A stretch of 18,732 nt of DNA, from contig JAAFKL010000171.1 of assembly GCA_021399405.1 (NCBI GenBank), positions 1-18,732 of the forward strand, read 5' to 3'. Position 1 is the stretch's first letter. Each line of letters starts with the position of its first letter. A model generated the notes under the pieces. It did no database searches. It was not told the origin of the DNA and saw only the letters and a program-made list of their open reading frames with translations. This stretch comes from Candidatus Heimdallarchaeota archaeon. Lineage in GTDB: Archaea; Asgardarchaeota; Heimdallarchaeia; Heimdallarchaeales; Kariarchaeaceae. Below, in pieces: positions 6,283 to 13,492 of this stretch. The position numbers and the translations under genes were made by a program.

Positions 6283-7844
6283 CTTTTCTTTTTACTATAA
6301 TATTGCTTTACAAATGAATAAATGATTATAGGAAGACCTGCAAGTAACCAAATCCACCATTTGGAAAATACGTTATTATCGTCATTTATATTTTCAATTA
6401 CTGGAGACAGGATAGTAATTTGTTTAGGCCAAATACCTTCTTGATTCTGAAATTTGAGGTAAGTATTGATGATATGAAGTATTGTCATTTCAGTAATTTC
6501 TATATCTATTAACCCTCTTCCTGATTTAATAACATCAAGCAATTCGAGTCCAACCCCAATTAAACCATCCATAAGAGATAAATCAGTGTACGGCTCTAAT
6601 GAACTCGATGGATAAAAACCTGCTACTACTTTATTATTGAGAGTTTTGTTATAAATTATATTTTGCAGTAAATAATTGTACCCTTCAATTAAAGTGTCAT
6701 CGAATTGAGATTGATTAGTGCGTCGAATTGATTTCAATATTCCAGTTAAACCATTGAACATGGAGTATTTACCAGATGCATAATTAGGGTCGGGTGGTAT
6801 GAAAAACCTACCTTCTGTTCGATTTATTTGAGATACAAGCCAACTAACGCCATTTTCTAACGTGTCTACTATATTTGGAAATTGTGCTTGGCTTAAAGTA
6901 CTCAAAGATTGAATGATTCCTGCCGAACCTAACTCAATTGTGGTTCGACTTAGTGAATTTGGTTTGTTAATAATTATTGGCCATGAGCCATCTTCTTTCT
7001 GGATTTGAATGTATACATTTGCGATATCATGTGCCCATTCTGTTATCGTTTGATTATTGATGATTTGTCCGAGTTCTATAAATATTGGAATTGCGGCTGC
7101 ATTCCCACTGTAAAAAGAAGAATATAATGGTCCAGTATAATTTTCCTGAATGTACCATGGAAGTAGTTTTGTGGTTAAACCATTAATAGTGTATGTTTCT
7201 GCGACACTCTCGAGCCAAGTATAAGCATCAAATGCTTGTTCAAGATGCCTTGAATCACCAGTCATGTCGTATAATTCTAGTGTAGATTGCAATATACCTA
7301 AACTACCAAAGGACATATCAGTAATTGGTATCCCAAATGTATTTCGATGATCTGAATAATCGTAAGGCCAGTTGGCGTTAATTGAATTATTTGAAATTTC
7401 TAAATATAATTCATCAATACTTTCACTTGCCCAATCAAGATATTTCTGATTATTTGTATATCTAAAAGCATCTATAAACACACTTGCAATACCAGCTGCA
7501 CCATATTTCAAACTTGGGTATATATTTCCATCTTGGAATTTACTCCAGGCAGCTATTTTGGTACCATTTTCCAATTGATAGCGATTTTCCCACACAGAAT
7601 CTATTGCTTCAAGAGCAACTAGTTTTAATTGATCATTCACAATATCCTCTATGAATTCACTAGTAGAGAATTGTAGAAGTCCTGAGGCGATTCCAGCAGC
7701 ACCCCAGTAATATCCAAAATAAGAATTAGTATCTTCATCAGGTATTGCGGGAGCTTGTGAACTGACGGGAATGATTGTGGAAAAAAGTATATTGATTGAA
7801 AGAAAGAATACCACAATTGTAATTCTTGAGAAAATAGCCAACAT
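6279..7844 (-). CDS. Secreted, membrane-anchored LanC-like alpha/alpha-toroid protein without zinc-ligand cysteines
   Basis: 521 residues. The N-terminus is a signal peptide (hydrophobic 3-25, then VSSQA), and a C-terminal helix (about 497-511, WWIWLLAGLPIIIYSF) is followed by KQYYSKKKS, so the body should sit outside the cell, anchored at its C-terminus. Seven short repeats are spaced about 60-70 residues apart: GAAG 48, GAAG 115, GSLG 180, SGNAA 246, GSAG 306, GLTG 365 and GLIG 427. This is the seven-hairpin toroid of lanthionine synthetase C-like proteins. The LanC zinc site needs two Cys and a CHG motif, but this protein has no cysteine at all. It also carries seven N-x-S/T sequons. A cyclase role is therefore unlikely; binding or hydrolysis of an extracellular glycan or peptide is possible, since related toroids include glycosidases. 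Confidence 0.75.
   Translation of the reverse strand: MLAIFSRITIVVFFLSINILFSTIIPVSSQAPAIPDEDTNSYFGYYWGAAGIASGLLQFSTSEFIEDIVNDQLKLVALEAIDSVWENRYQLENGTKIAAWSKFQDGNIYPSLKYGAAGIASVFIDAFRYTNNQKYLDWASESIDELYLEISNNSINANWPYDYSDHRNTFGIPITDMSFGSLGILQSTLELYDMTGDSRHLEQAFDAYTWLESVAETYTINGLTTKLLPWYIQENYTGPLYSSFYSGNAAAIPIFIELGQIINNQTITEWAHDIANVYIQIQKEDGSWPIIINKPNSLSRTTIELGSAGIIQSLSTLSQAQFPNIVDTLENGVSWLVSQINRTEGRFFIPPDPNYASGKYSMFNGLTGILKSIRRTNQSQFDDTLIEGYNYLLQNIIYNKTLNNKVVAGFYPSSSLEPYTDLSLMDGLIGVGLELLDVIKSGRGLIDIEITEMTILHIINTYLKFQNQEGIWPKQITILSPVIENINDDNNVFSKWWIWLLAGLPIIIYSFVKQYYSKKKS
6283..6294 (+). terminator. T-rich terminator after the Lrp/AsnC gene
   Basis: ACTTTTCTTTTT starts immediately after the Lrp stop. 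It is opposite the C-terminal Ser-Lys-Lys-Lys codons of the convergent LanC-like gene. Confidence 0.5.
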
Positions 7845-7861
7845 AACTTTTAATTGGTCAA

Positions 7862-7871
7862 AATTTAAAAT
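7862..7871 (-). promoter_or_regulatory. TATA-like box candidate for the LanC-like gene
   Basis: TTTTAAATTT on the minus strand, roughly 24 bases before the ATG at 7844. No SD is seen, so the message would be leaderless. The region is AT-rich and the call is weak. Confidence 0.35.
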
Positions 7872-7947
7872 AATTAGTATTGTGATATTGTTATCTAGAC
7901 AATATTTGAAAACTGAGTGGATTTTAATTTATTTTTATCACACAATT

Positions 7948-7960
7948 CTTTATACTTATT
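7948..7960 (+). promoter_or_regulatory. TATA box of the CXXC-protein/lipoate ligase operon
   Basis: CTTTATACTTATT, centred about 27 bases before the GTG at 7980. Transcription would begin at or next to the start codon, giving a leaderless message. This supports GTG 7980, since the ATG at 7970 is in another frame that stops after ten codons. Confidence 0.55.
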
Positions 7961-7979
7961 AATCTTAGAATGATAATAG

Positions 7980-8960
7980 GTGGAATCCCAAAAAGAACCT
8001 GAAAGGAAATTCAAGTTTGTTTCTTATTTATGTTCGCAATGTAGTGTCAAACGAGATTTATTTGTTGACGAACAAAAACATCTTTCACGTAGGGAGTTAA
8101 ACCTTAATGGATTGGCACCATATATAGATATTCATGAAAATTATAAAAAACCAGAGATACCGGAACATGGCATGCAAATTTTTGTAGATTTCAATTTCCA
8201 TGTGAGATCCAATTATCCGATGACAAAAACAGCTAGCCCACCGAAAAGTTCAATTCCAGGACTCCCCGCGCCAGTTGTTGCCATCAACCAAATCAAAATG
8301 CATTATAAATCAACATCATGGAATAGCTTAAACTTAGCATCACAAAGCCATAACATTGGTTATTTTATCATTAACCCAGATCCAACAATTGTCCCTGGAG
8401 ATGGTGTGATAGCTAATTTTGATTCTGCGCTCAAATCTGTTTCTCTGAAAGTAAATTATCGTATATCAGTGTTAAGCAAAGAATTTATCATGATGTCACA
8501 TAAATGGTTATTTCTGTTGGCCAAATGGGTAGAAAATACTGCAAGCTTGAATATGCAAATACTACCAAGATTATTGGTTTTTATTGATAAAAATGTTGCA
8601 AGGAGCCCAGATGATGCAGATGAATTATCGATGTCAATACTAATTGATTCTTCAGCATCGATCAAACTGGAACATAAAATTGATAATGTTAAACCAATAA
8701 AACATAGTATCAGTCTTCTTGTGCAGCAATGGAAGAAATTCAAATTTAGCGACACAGTTTTAGCACTTAATATTCCGATTTATGAATTCATGTTATCAGT
8801 GTTGAATTCAGGTAAATTTGTTGAAATTGTTGAAATTTTAGAGATTGTTAAAACGGTAGATGAACATATTAAAAATCAATTTATAGATACTTTTATCATT
8901 ATATTTTTTGATTTATTTAGGGATAATAATTTGGAATATATGGTATCCTACCTACTTTGA
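7980..8960 (+). CDS. Uncharacterised CXXC protein upstream of the lipoate ligase gene
   Basis: 326 residues, family not recognised. It starts at GTG 7980. Near the N-terminus is a single CXXC (Cys18-Ser-Gln-Cys21), the only cysteines in the protein, followed by VKRDLFVDEQ. This looks like half of a zinc knuckle and would need a partner or histidines to bind metal. Residues 44-75 (GLAPYIDIHENYK ... GMQIFVDFNFHVRSNYP) look like a conserved beta-rich core. The C-terminal half is mostly helical with a hydrophobic stretch (about 297-312, NQFIDTFIIIFFDLF) that could be a buried helix. The stop codon is 25 bases before the lipoate ligase start on the same strand, so the two are probably co-transcribed. 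A role in lipoylation is possible but rests only on position. Confidence 0.75.
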   Translation: MESQKEPERKFKFVSYLCSQCSVKRDLFVDEQKHLSRRELNLNGLAPYIDIHENYKKPEIPEHGMQIFVDFNFHVRSNYPMTKTASPPKSSIPGLPAPVVAINQIKMHYKSTSWNSLNLASQSHNIGYFIINPDPTIVPGDGVIANFDSALKSVSLKVNYRISVLSKEFIMMSHKWLFLLAKWVENTASLNMQILPRLLVFIDKNVARSPDDADELSMSILIDSSASIKLEHKIDNVKPIKHSISLLVQQWKKFKFSDTVLALNIPIYEFMLSVLNSGKFVEIVEILEIVKTVDEHIKNQFIDTFIIIFFDLFRDNNLEYMVSYLL

Positions 8961-8985
8961 ACGTGTTATGAGAATGTGATGTGTA

Positions 8986-9747
8986 TTGAAATTTAGAATA
9001 ATCCAAAGTGAAAATCATAATGTTTTCAACAATTTGGCGATTGATCATGCTGTAATACAAAATTCAACTAAATTTGTAAATGATCCAATTATAAGGATTT
9101 GGAAAAATCGCAAATCAATTATCATGGGTAGAGGACAGGATATTATTAAGGAAGTTAATCAAGAATTCTGCAGGAATCATGGTATTGAAATCGCTAGAAG
9201 AATTTCAGGTGGAGGAACAGTGTATCAAGACCTAGGAAACATTAACCTCAGTTTTTTTCTTTCACCCAAGATAAAAAAGATGTTGAAAATATCAGATCTC
9301 CCCAGCATATCTAAAATGTTAACCACAATACTCACTCAATCACTCGAATCAATGGGATACAAAGACTTAGTGATCAATAGAGAATCTAATATTTTATACA
9401 AAAATAAAAAAATTTCTGGATCTGCAGGGTATATACATAAGAGATGGAATCTACATCATGCAACAATTCTTGCCAATGTTGATCTACATTTGCTTGAAGG
9501 GTCAATCTTGGCTAGGAACCATGATCCAGAAGATAAGAAAGAGAGTAGATATTTTGAAACAATAAACCTTCCCGATTTTAATATGAAGAAATGGATGAAA
9601 TCTCTTTTTGAGCTTCTCCTTGATGAATATGGTATAGAAGTGTATTTTGATAAACTTAATCAAGATGAAGAATCCATTTCTCAACAATTATTGAAAGATT
9701 TGTACTTACAAAAAGCTTGGATCAATGATAGTAAAAGGAATATGTAA
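8986..9747 (+). CDS. lplA: Lipoate-protein ligase A, N-terminal-domain type
   Basis: 253 residues of the biotin/lipoyl transferase fold. The lipoyl-AMP site RRISGGGTVYQDLGNIN is at 71-87, and the catalytic lysine motif KKISGSAGY follows at about 141-149, then LHHATIL (157-163). The enzyme activates lipoate with ATP and transfers it to the lipoyl lysine of E2. E. coli LplA is about 340 residues with a C-terminal accessory domain. This protein ends soon after the catalytic domain, like archaeal LplA proteins that need a separate LplB; no LplB is visible in the window. The start is TTG 8986, with GTGAT six bases upstream. It converges on the dehydrogenase operon with only eight bases between the stops. 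An octanoyltransferase (LipM-like) role is a less likely alternative. Confidence 0.88.
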   Translation: MKFRIIQSENHNVFNNLAIDHAVIQNSTKFVNDPIIRIWKNRKSIIMGRGQDIIKEVNQEFCRNHGIEIARRISGGGTVYQDLGNINLSFFLSPKIKKMLKISDLPSISKMLTTILTQSLESMGYKDLVINRESNILYKNKKISGSAGYIHKRWNLHHATILANVDLHLLEGSILARNHDPEDKKESRYFETINLPDFNMKKWMKSLFELLLDEYGIEVYFDKLNQDEESISQQLLKDLYLQKAWINDSKRNM

Positions 9748-9750
9748 AAA
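9746..9750 (-). terminator. Short T-tract after the E3 gene, inside the lipoate ligase 3' end
   Basis: GTTTTTAC on the minus strand begins five bases after the E3 stop and overlaps the last codons and stop of the convergent lipoate ligase gene. Five T is short but sufficient for some archaeal terminators. Confidence 0.35.
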
Positions 9751-9755
9751 CTTAT

Positions 9756-11186
9756 TTAATTTTTCTTCTTCTTTCTTTTTCTTGCATTTGGAACATGAAT
9801 TGCTTTTCCTTCAATTGCCTCTGCTGCTTCCATCAACATTTCAGGTAGAGTTGGATGAGGATGAACTGTGAATCCAATATCTTCAACGGTTGCGCCCATT
9901 TCTAAAGCAAGGGCCGCTTCACTGATGAGATCAGAAGCATGAGGTCCAACGATTTCTACGCCTAGAAGTACTCCATCATTAGCATCACTGATTACTTTTA
10001 CAAAACCATCTTCTTCCATAATAGACATTGCTCTCCCAGAAGCAGCAAATGCTGCTTGACCGATCATTACATCCAACCCTTTCTCCTTAGCTTCAGCTTC
10101 AGTTAAACCTGCGATAGCAATTTCAGGATCTGTAAAAATGGCCGAGGGGATGCTTTTGAAATCAGCGATTGAGTTTTTACCTGCAATTACTTCAGATGCA
10201 ATTATTCCTTGTTTTGTAGCTTTGTGAGCAAGGAATGGCAAACCTGTACAATCTCCAATAGCATAAATATTTGGGATATTGGTTTTTTGTTGCTGATCAA
10301 CAATAATGAATCCCTTTTGATCAAGTTTCACACCAGCAATTTCGAGACCAAGTGATTCAGTTGAAGCCTTCTTACCAACCGATAATAATATCTTATCGCC
10401 AGTTATAACTTTCTCTCCGTTCTTAGTTTCAATAATAAGATTTATTTTCCCATTTTTGATAGAATAAGATTTACCCATTGCTTCAGTGTAAACTTCAACA
10501 CCTAATGTCTTTAACTTCTTATCGACTTGGCGTACAAGTCTTTTATCAATACCTGTGAGAAGCTGAGGAAGTAATTCTACCACTTTTACGTTTGATCCTA
10601 ATTTGGCAAATACGGTTCCTAATTCAATCCCAATGATGCCTCCACCTACACAAATTAATTCTTCAGGTAGTTTATCTAAATCAAAAAGACCTTTTGAAGA
10701 TAAAATAAAGGTTTCATCAATTTCAAACCCAGGTAAGGAAATAAATTGAGTTCCAGTGGCAATAATTAGTGAATCAAAATCAATAATTTGCTCTCCACCT
10801 TCATTCAGGGTTATTGATAATTGATTTCTATTCAATAATTTTGCCGTTCCAAGGATGGTTTTGATCTTGTTAGCTTTCAGTAATTGTTTTATTCCGCCAA
10901 TTAATTTATCTTGGATGCTTTGTTTCCATGACTTGAGTTTCGGGAAATCAACCGAAATTGTATCGATAGTAATACCCATTTGATTTGATTCAGTTTTTGC
11001 TTTATAATAAAAATTAGCAGCACTAATCATTGCCTTAGAAGGGATACAACCCCAATTTAGACATTCTCCTCCAATTGTACCCTTATCAATAATAGCAACC
11101 TTTTTGCCTAATTGACTTGCACGAATGGCTGCAGGGTATCCTCCCGGACCTGCACCAATAATAACAACATCATATTTTTCACTCAT
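9756..11186 (-). CDS. lpdA: Dihydrolipoyl dehydrogenase (E3)
   Basis: 476 residues, the normal length. E3 reoxidises the dihydrolipoyl group of E2 and makes NADH, using FAD. Visible sites: FAD-binding GAGPGGYPAA (11-20); the redox disulfide in GGECLNWGCIPSK (Cys42/Cys47); NAD-binding GGGIIGIELG (about 181-190); FAD-binding YAIGDCTG; and the dimer-interface active site HPHPTLPEM with His444 and Glu449. It is the last gene of the E1alpha-E1beta-E2-E3 operon. ATG 11186 is preceded by GTGAT, which contains the TGA stop of E2. The C-terminus is unusually basic (RKRKKKKN); its codons are the reverse complement of the T-rich end of the lipoate ligase transcript. Confidence 0.96.
   Translation of the reverse strand: MSEKYDVVIIGAGPGGYPAAIRASQLGKKVAIIDKGTIGGECLNWGCIPSKAMISAANFYYKAKTESNQMGITIDTISVDFPKLKSWKQSIQDKLIGGIKQLLKANKIKTILGTAKLLNRNQLSITLNEGGEQIIDFDSLIIATGTQFISLPGFEIDETFILSSKGLFDLDKLPEELICVGGGIIGIELGTVFAKLGSNVKVVELLPQLLTGIDKRLVRQVDKKLKTLGVEVYTEAMGKSYSIKNGKINLIIETKNGEKVITGDKILLSVGKKASTESLGLEIAGVKLDQKGFIIVDQQQKTNIPNIYAIGDCTGLPFLAHKATKQGIIASEVIAGKNSIADFKSIPSAIFTDPEIAIAGLTEAEAKEKGLDVMIGQAAFAASGRAMSIMEEDGFVKVISDANDGVLLGVEIVGPHASDLISEAALALEMGATVEDIGFTVHPHPTLPEMLMEAAEAIEGKAIHVPNARKRKKKKN
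9760..9780 (+). terminator. Pyrimidine/T-rich terminator after the lipoate ligase gene
   Basis: A T-rich stretch with two T5 runs, 13 to 33 bases after the lipoate ligase stop. It lies opposite the Lys/Arg codons at the end of E3, so termination signal and coding sequence share the same DNA. Confidence 0.45.
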
Positions 11187-11192
11187 AATATA

Positions 11193-12500
11193 TCACAGGC
11201 CGGTTGTGTCTTCAGCCCAAAGAAGAGCTGGATTTTCAATATATCGAACTAATTCGGTCATAAAGCGTGCACCTACGGCACCATCTACAATACGATGATC
11301 TAAGGATAACGATAGATTCATCATATAACCTATCCCAACTTCAGGCGCACCGTTCTTTTCGACAACAATTGGTTTTAATCTCGATTTCATTAATCCTAGG
11401 ATAGCAACTTCTGGTGATTTAATAATTGGAGTAGCCATTATACCACCTATATTACCCACAGATGTCACTGTTATTGTTCCACCTGATACATCATCCAGAG
11501 TTAATTTTCCTCTTCTCGCTCGATCCGCCAATCCTAAAATTTCAATGCTTATGTCCCAAACAGATTTCTGCTCTACATTTTTGACAACAGGTACGAGTAA
11601 CCCATCATCTGTATCAACAGATATCCCCATATTGAAATAATCTTTGATGATAATTTCAGATGTTTCCTCATCATACGAAGAATTCAGAAGTGGATATTTT
11701 CTAAGAGCAGGAACCATACACTTCATAACAAGTGCCGGATAACTTACTTTTATCCCTCGTTCTTTCATCAATGGTTTTAGCTGTTCTCGAAGATCTCTTA
11801 AAGCACCCATATTAACTTCTTCAAAATAAGTGTAATGAGCGGCTGTATCCTTTGATTTTCTCATCGAATTGAAAATCGATCTTCGAATTCCTTTCAGGGG
11901 TATTCTCTTTTCTCCACCTGGGATGATATCTATTTTTCGTCGTTGTGGAATTGTTTGTTCTTTGGCAGCCACTTTAGGTGTACCACTAAGATATGATTCC
12001 AAATCATTTCTTGTGATCCGACCTGCTGGACCTGATCCAGTAACAGTTTGTAAGTCAATTCCAGATTCTCGCGCTCTACGTCTAACTGCTGGTGCAGCAA
12101 GAATACGCGTTGAAACGATTTTTGCGCTTGCAGTTGATTGAGCAATTCGTTTGAAAGGAGAGGAAGGTGTAAATAAAGAATCATCTTTTTCGGTTGTTAA
12201 ATCCGTTTTTGTACTTTCCTTTGAATCAATTTTCTTTGTTTCAACTGGAGATGATGTCTGTCCTTCATCATCTATAATTAATAATACTTCACCAACTTTA
12301 ACGACGTCTCCTTCCTTAAATTCAAGTGAAACCACCTTTCCAGCAACTGGAGCTGTGATTTCAGCATTCACTTTTTCAGTATTGACCTCTAATAATAATT
12401 GTTCTACCGTAATTGTATCTCCAACATTGACATGCCATTCAAGAATTTCACCTTCGTGCACTCCTTCTCCGATATCCGCAAATTTCATTTCGTAAACCAT
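11193..12500 (-). CDS. 2-oxoacid dehydrogenase E2, lipoyl acyltransferase
   Basis: 435 residues from ATG 12500. The order is classic. The lipoyl domain covers 1-77, with lipoyl lysine Lys43 in EVNTEKVNAEI. A charged, Ser/Thr-rich linker follows, then the E1/E3-binding domain (about 132-171, ILAAPAVRRRARESGIDL ... GPAGRITRNDL). The catalytic domain runs from about 200 to the end, with DHRIVDG near the C-terminus (His402, Asp406). It passes the acyl group from lipoyl to CoA and forms the core of the complex. It has one lipoyl domain. An open frame begins nine bases earlier with GTG 12509, but that GTG is part of the SD TAGGTGAT, which also holds the E1beta stop codon; ATG 12500 has the right spacing. 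The acyl substrate is not clear from sequence. Confidence 0.95.
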   Translation of the reverse strand: MVYEMKFADIGEGVHEGEILEWHVNVGDTITVEQLLLEVNTEKVNAEITAPVAGKVVSLEFKEGDVVKVGEVLLIIDDEGQTSSPVETKKIDSKESTKTDLTTEKDDSLFTPSSPFKRIAQSTASAKIVSTRILAAPAVRRRARESGIDLQTVTGSGPAGRITRNDLESYLSGTPKVAAKEQTIPQRRKIDIIPGGEKRIPLKGIRRSIFNSMRKSKDTAAHYTYFEEVNMGALRDLREQLKPLMKERGIKVSYPALVMKCMVPALRKYPLLNSSYDEETSEIIIKDYFNMGISVDTDDGLLVPVVKNVEQKSVWDISIEILGLADRARRGKLTLDDVSGGTITVTSVGNIGGIMATPIIKSPEVAILGLMKSRLKPIVVEKNGAPEVGIGYMMNLSLSLDHRIVDGAVGARFMTELVRYIENPALLWAEDTTGL

Positions 12501-12509
12501 AATTATCAC

Positions 12510-13484
12510 CTAATAATTGTATGCCCTCTTTACACCGTCCAATACTCTCTCTGGAGTAGGCATGTAATACTGCTCTAGTTTAAATGGGAATGGAGTATCA
12601 TAACCAGTAATTCTAATAATAGGACCCTCCATATATTCAATCCATCTCTCCGCAACCAATGCAGACAATTCAGCTCCAAAACCAGCAGTTTTTGGTGATT
12701 CAGTCACACTTACAAATCTCCCAGTTTTCACTATTGAAGAACCAATTATATCAATATCCAATGGATTAACAGTTCTTAAATCAATAACTTCACACTCGAT
12801 ACCTTCCCTTGAAGCAAGTTCAGCCGCATCTAGAGCAATATGAACCATTGCACCATATGATACTATCGTTACATCAGAACCATCTCTAACAACGTTGCCT
12901 TTACTTAGTGGAACAGTATAATCACCATCGGGGACTTCCTCTTTGAATGCTCGATAAATCCGTTTAGGTTCCATGAACAGAACTGGATCATTAGATCTTA
13001 AACTTGAAATTAATAGTCCTTTAGCATCATAAGGATTGCTTGGGATGACAATTTTTAGACCAGGTGTGTGTGCAAAATAAGCTTCTGGTGATTGACTGTG
13101 ATAATGTGATCCTCGAACGCCACCACCATAAGGTGTACGAATTACCATTGCATTAGTAAACTGACCTGCGCTTCTATATCTAAATTTTGCAACTTCTGAT
13201 AATATCTGATCCATTGCGGGAAATATGAAATCAGCAAATTGTATTTCAGGCACAGGTTTTAAACCATTCAAAGCCATTCCTGATGCAAAACCAATTATTC
13301 CACTCTCGTTAAGTGGTGTATCTAGTACTCTATCTTCACCAAATTTATCGACTAATCCCTGCGTTGCTCGGAATACACCACCATTTGGCCCTACATCTTC
13401 TCCCAAAATAATAATATCTGGATTACGATCCATCTCCTGCTCTAAGGCCATTCTTATTGCTTCTAATATTGTAATTTCTGCCAT
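12510..13484 (-). CDS. 2-oxoacid dehydrogenase E1 component, beta subunit
   Basis: 324 residues, normal length. With E1alpha it forms the thiamine-diphosphate decarboxylase that feeds the lipoyl group of E2. Family motifs are present: ILGEDVGPNGGVFRAT (the GEDVG glutamate contacts the cofactor), RVLDTPLNESGIIGFASG, GGGVRGSHYHSQSPEAYFAHTPGLK with the active-site histidine, and the transketolase C-terminal region from about residue 195. It lies between E1alpha and E2. ATG 13484 is preceded by TAGGTGAT, whose TAG is the E1alpha stop. The YHSQSPEA form is shared by pyruvate and branched-chain types, so it does not fix the substrate. Confidence 0.95.
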   Translation of the reverse strand: MAEITILEAIRMALEQEMDRNPDIIILGEDVGPNGGVFRATQGLVDKFGEDRVLDTPLNESGIIGFASGMALNGLKPVPEIQFADFIFPAMDQILSEVAKFRYRSAGQFTNAMVIRTPYGGGVRGSHYHSQSPEAYFAHTPGLKIVIPSNPYDAKGLLISSLRSNDPVLFMEPKRIYRAFKEEVPDGDYTVPLSKGNVVRDGSDVTIVSYGAMVHIALDAAELASREGIECEVIDLRTVNPLDIDIIGSSIVKTGRFVSVTESPKTAGFGAELSALVAERWIEYMEGPIIRITGYDTPFPFKLEQYYMPTPERVLDGVKRAYNY

Positions 13485-13492
13485 AATATCAC

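Noticed and set aside
6279..7844. A lanthipeptide biosynthesis cluster
   Set aside because: The LanC-like protein is predicted to be secreted and has no cysteine for zinc. No dehydratase, precursor peptide or dedicated protease is nearby.
11869..12141. Plus-strand 90-codon frame inside E2
   Set aside because: It is antisense to the E1/E3-binding and catalytic domains, and no promoter or SD is seen.
12151..12495. Plus-strand reading frame of 114 codons inside the E2 gene
   Set aside because: It is a Ser/Thr-rich shadow of the E2 lipoyl domain and linker, with no start signal.
12500..12509. GTG 12509 as the E2 start
   Set aside because: The GTG is part of TAGGTGAT, which serves as the SD for ATG 12500. 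Starting at 12509 would leave no SD.
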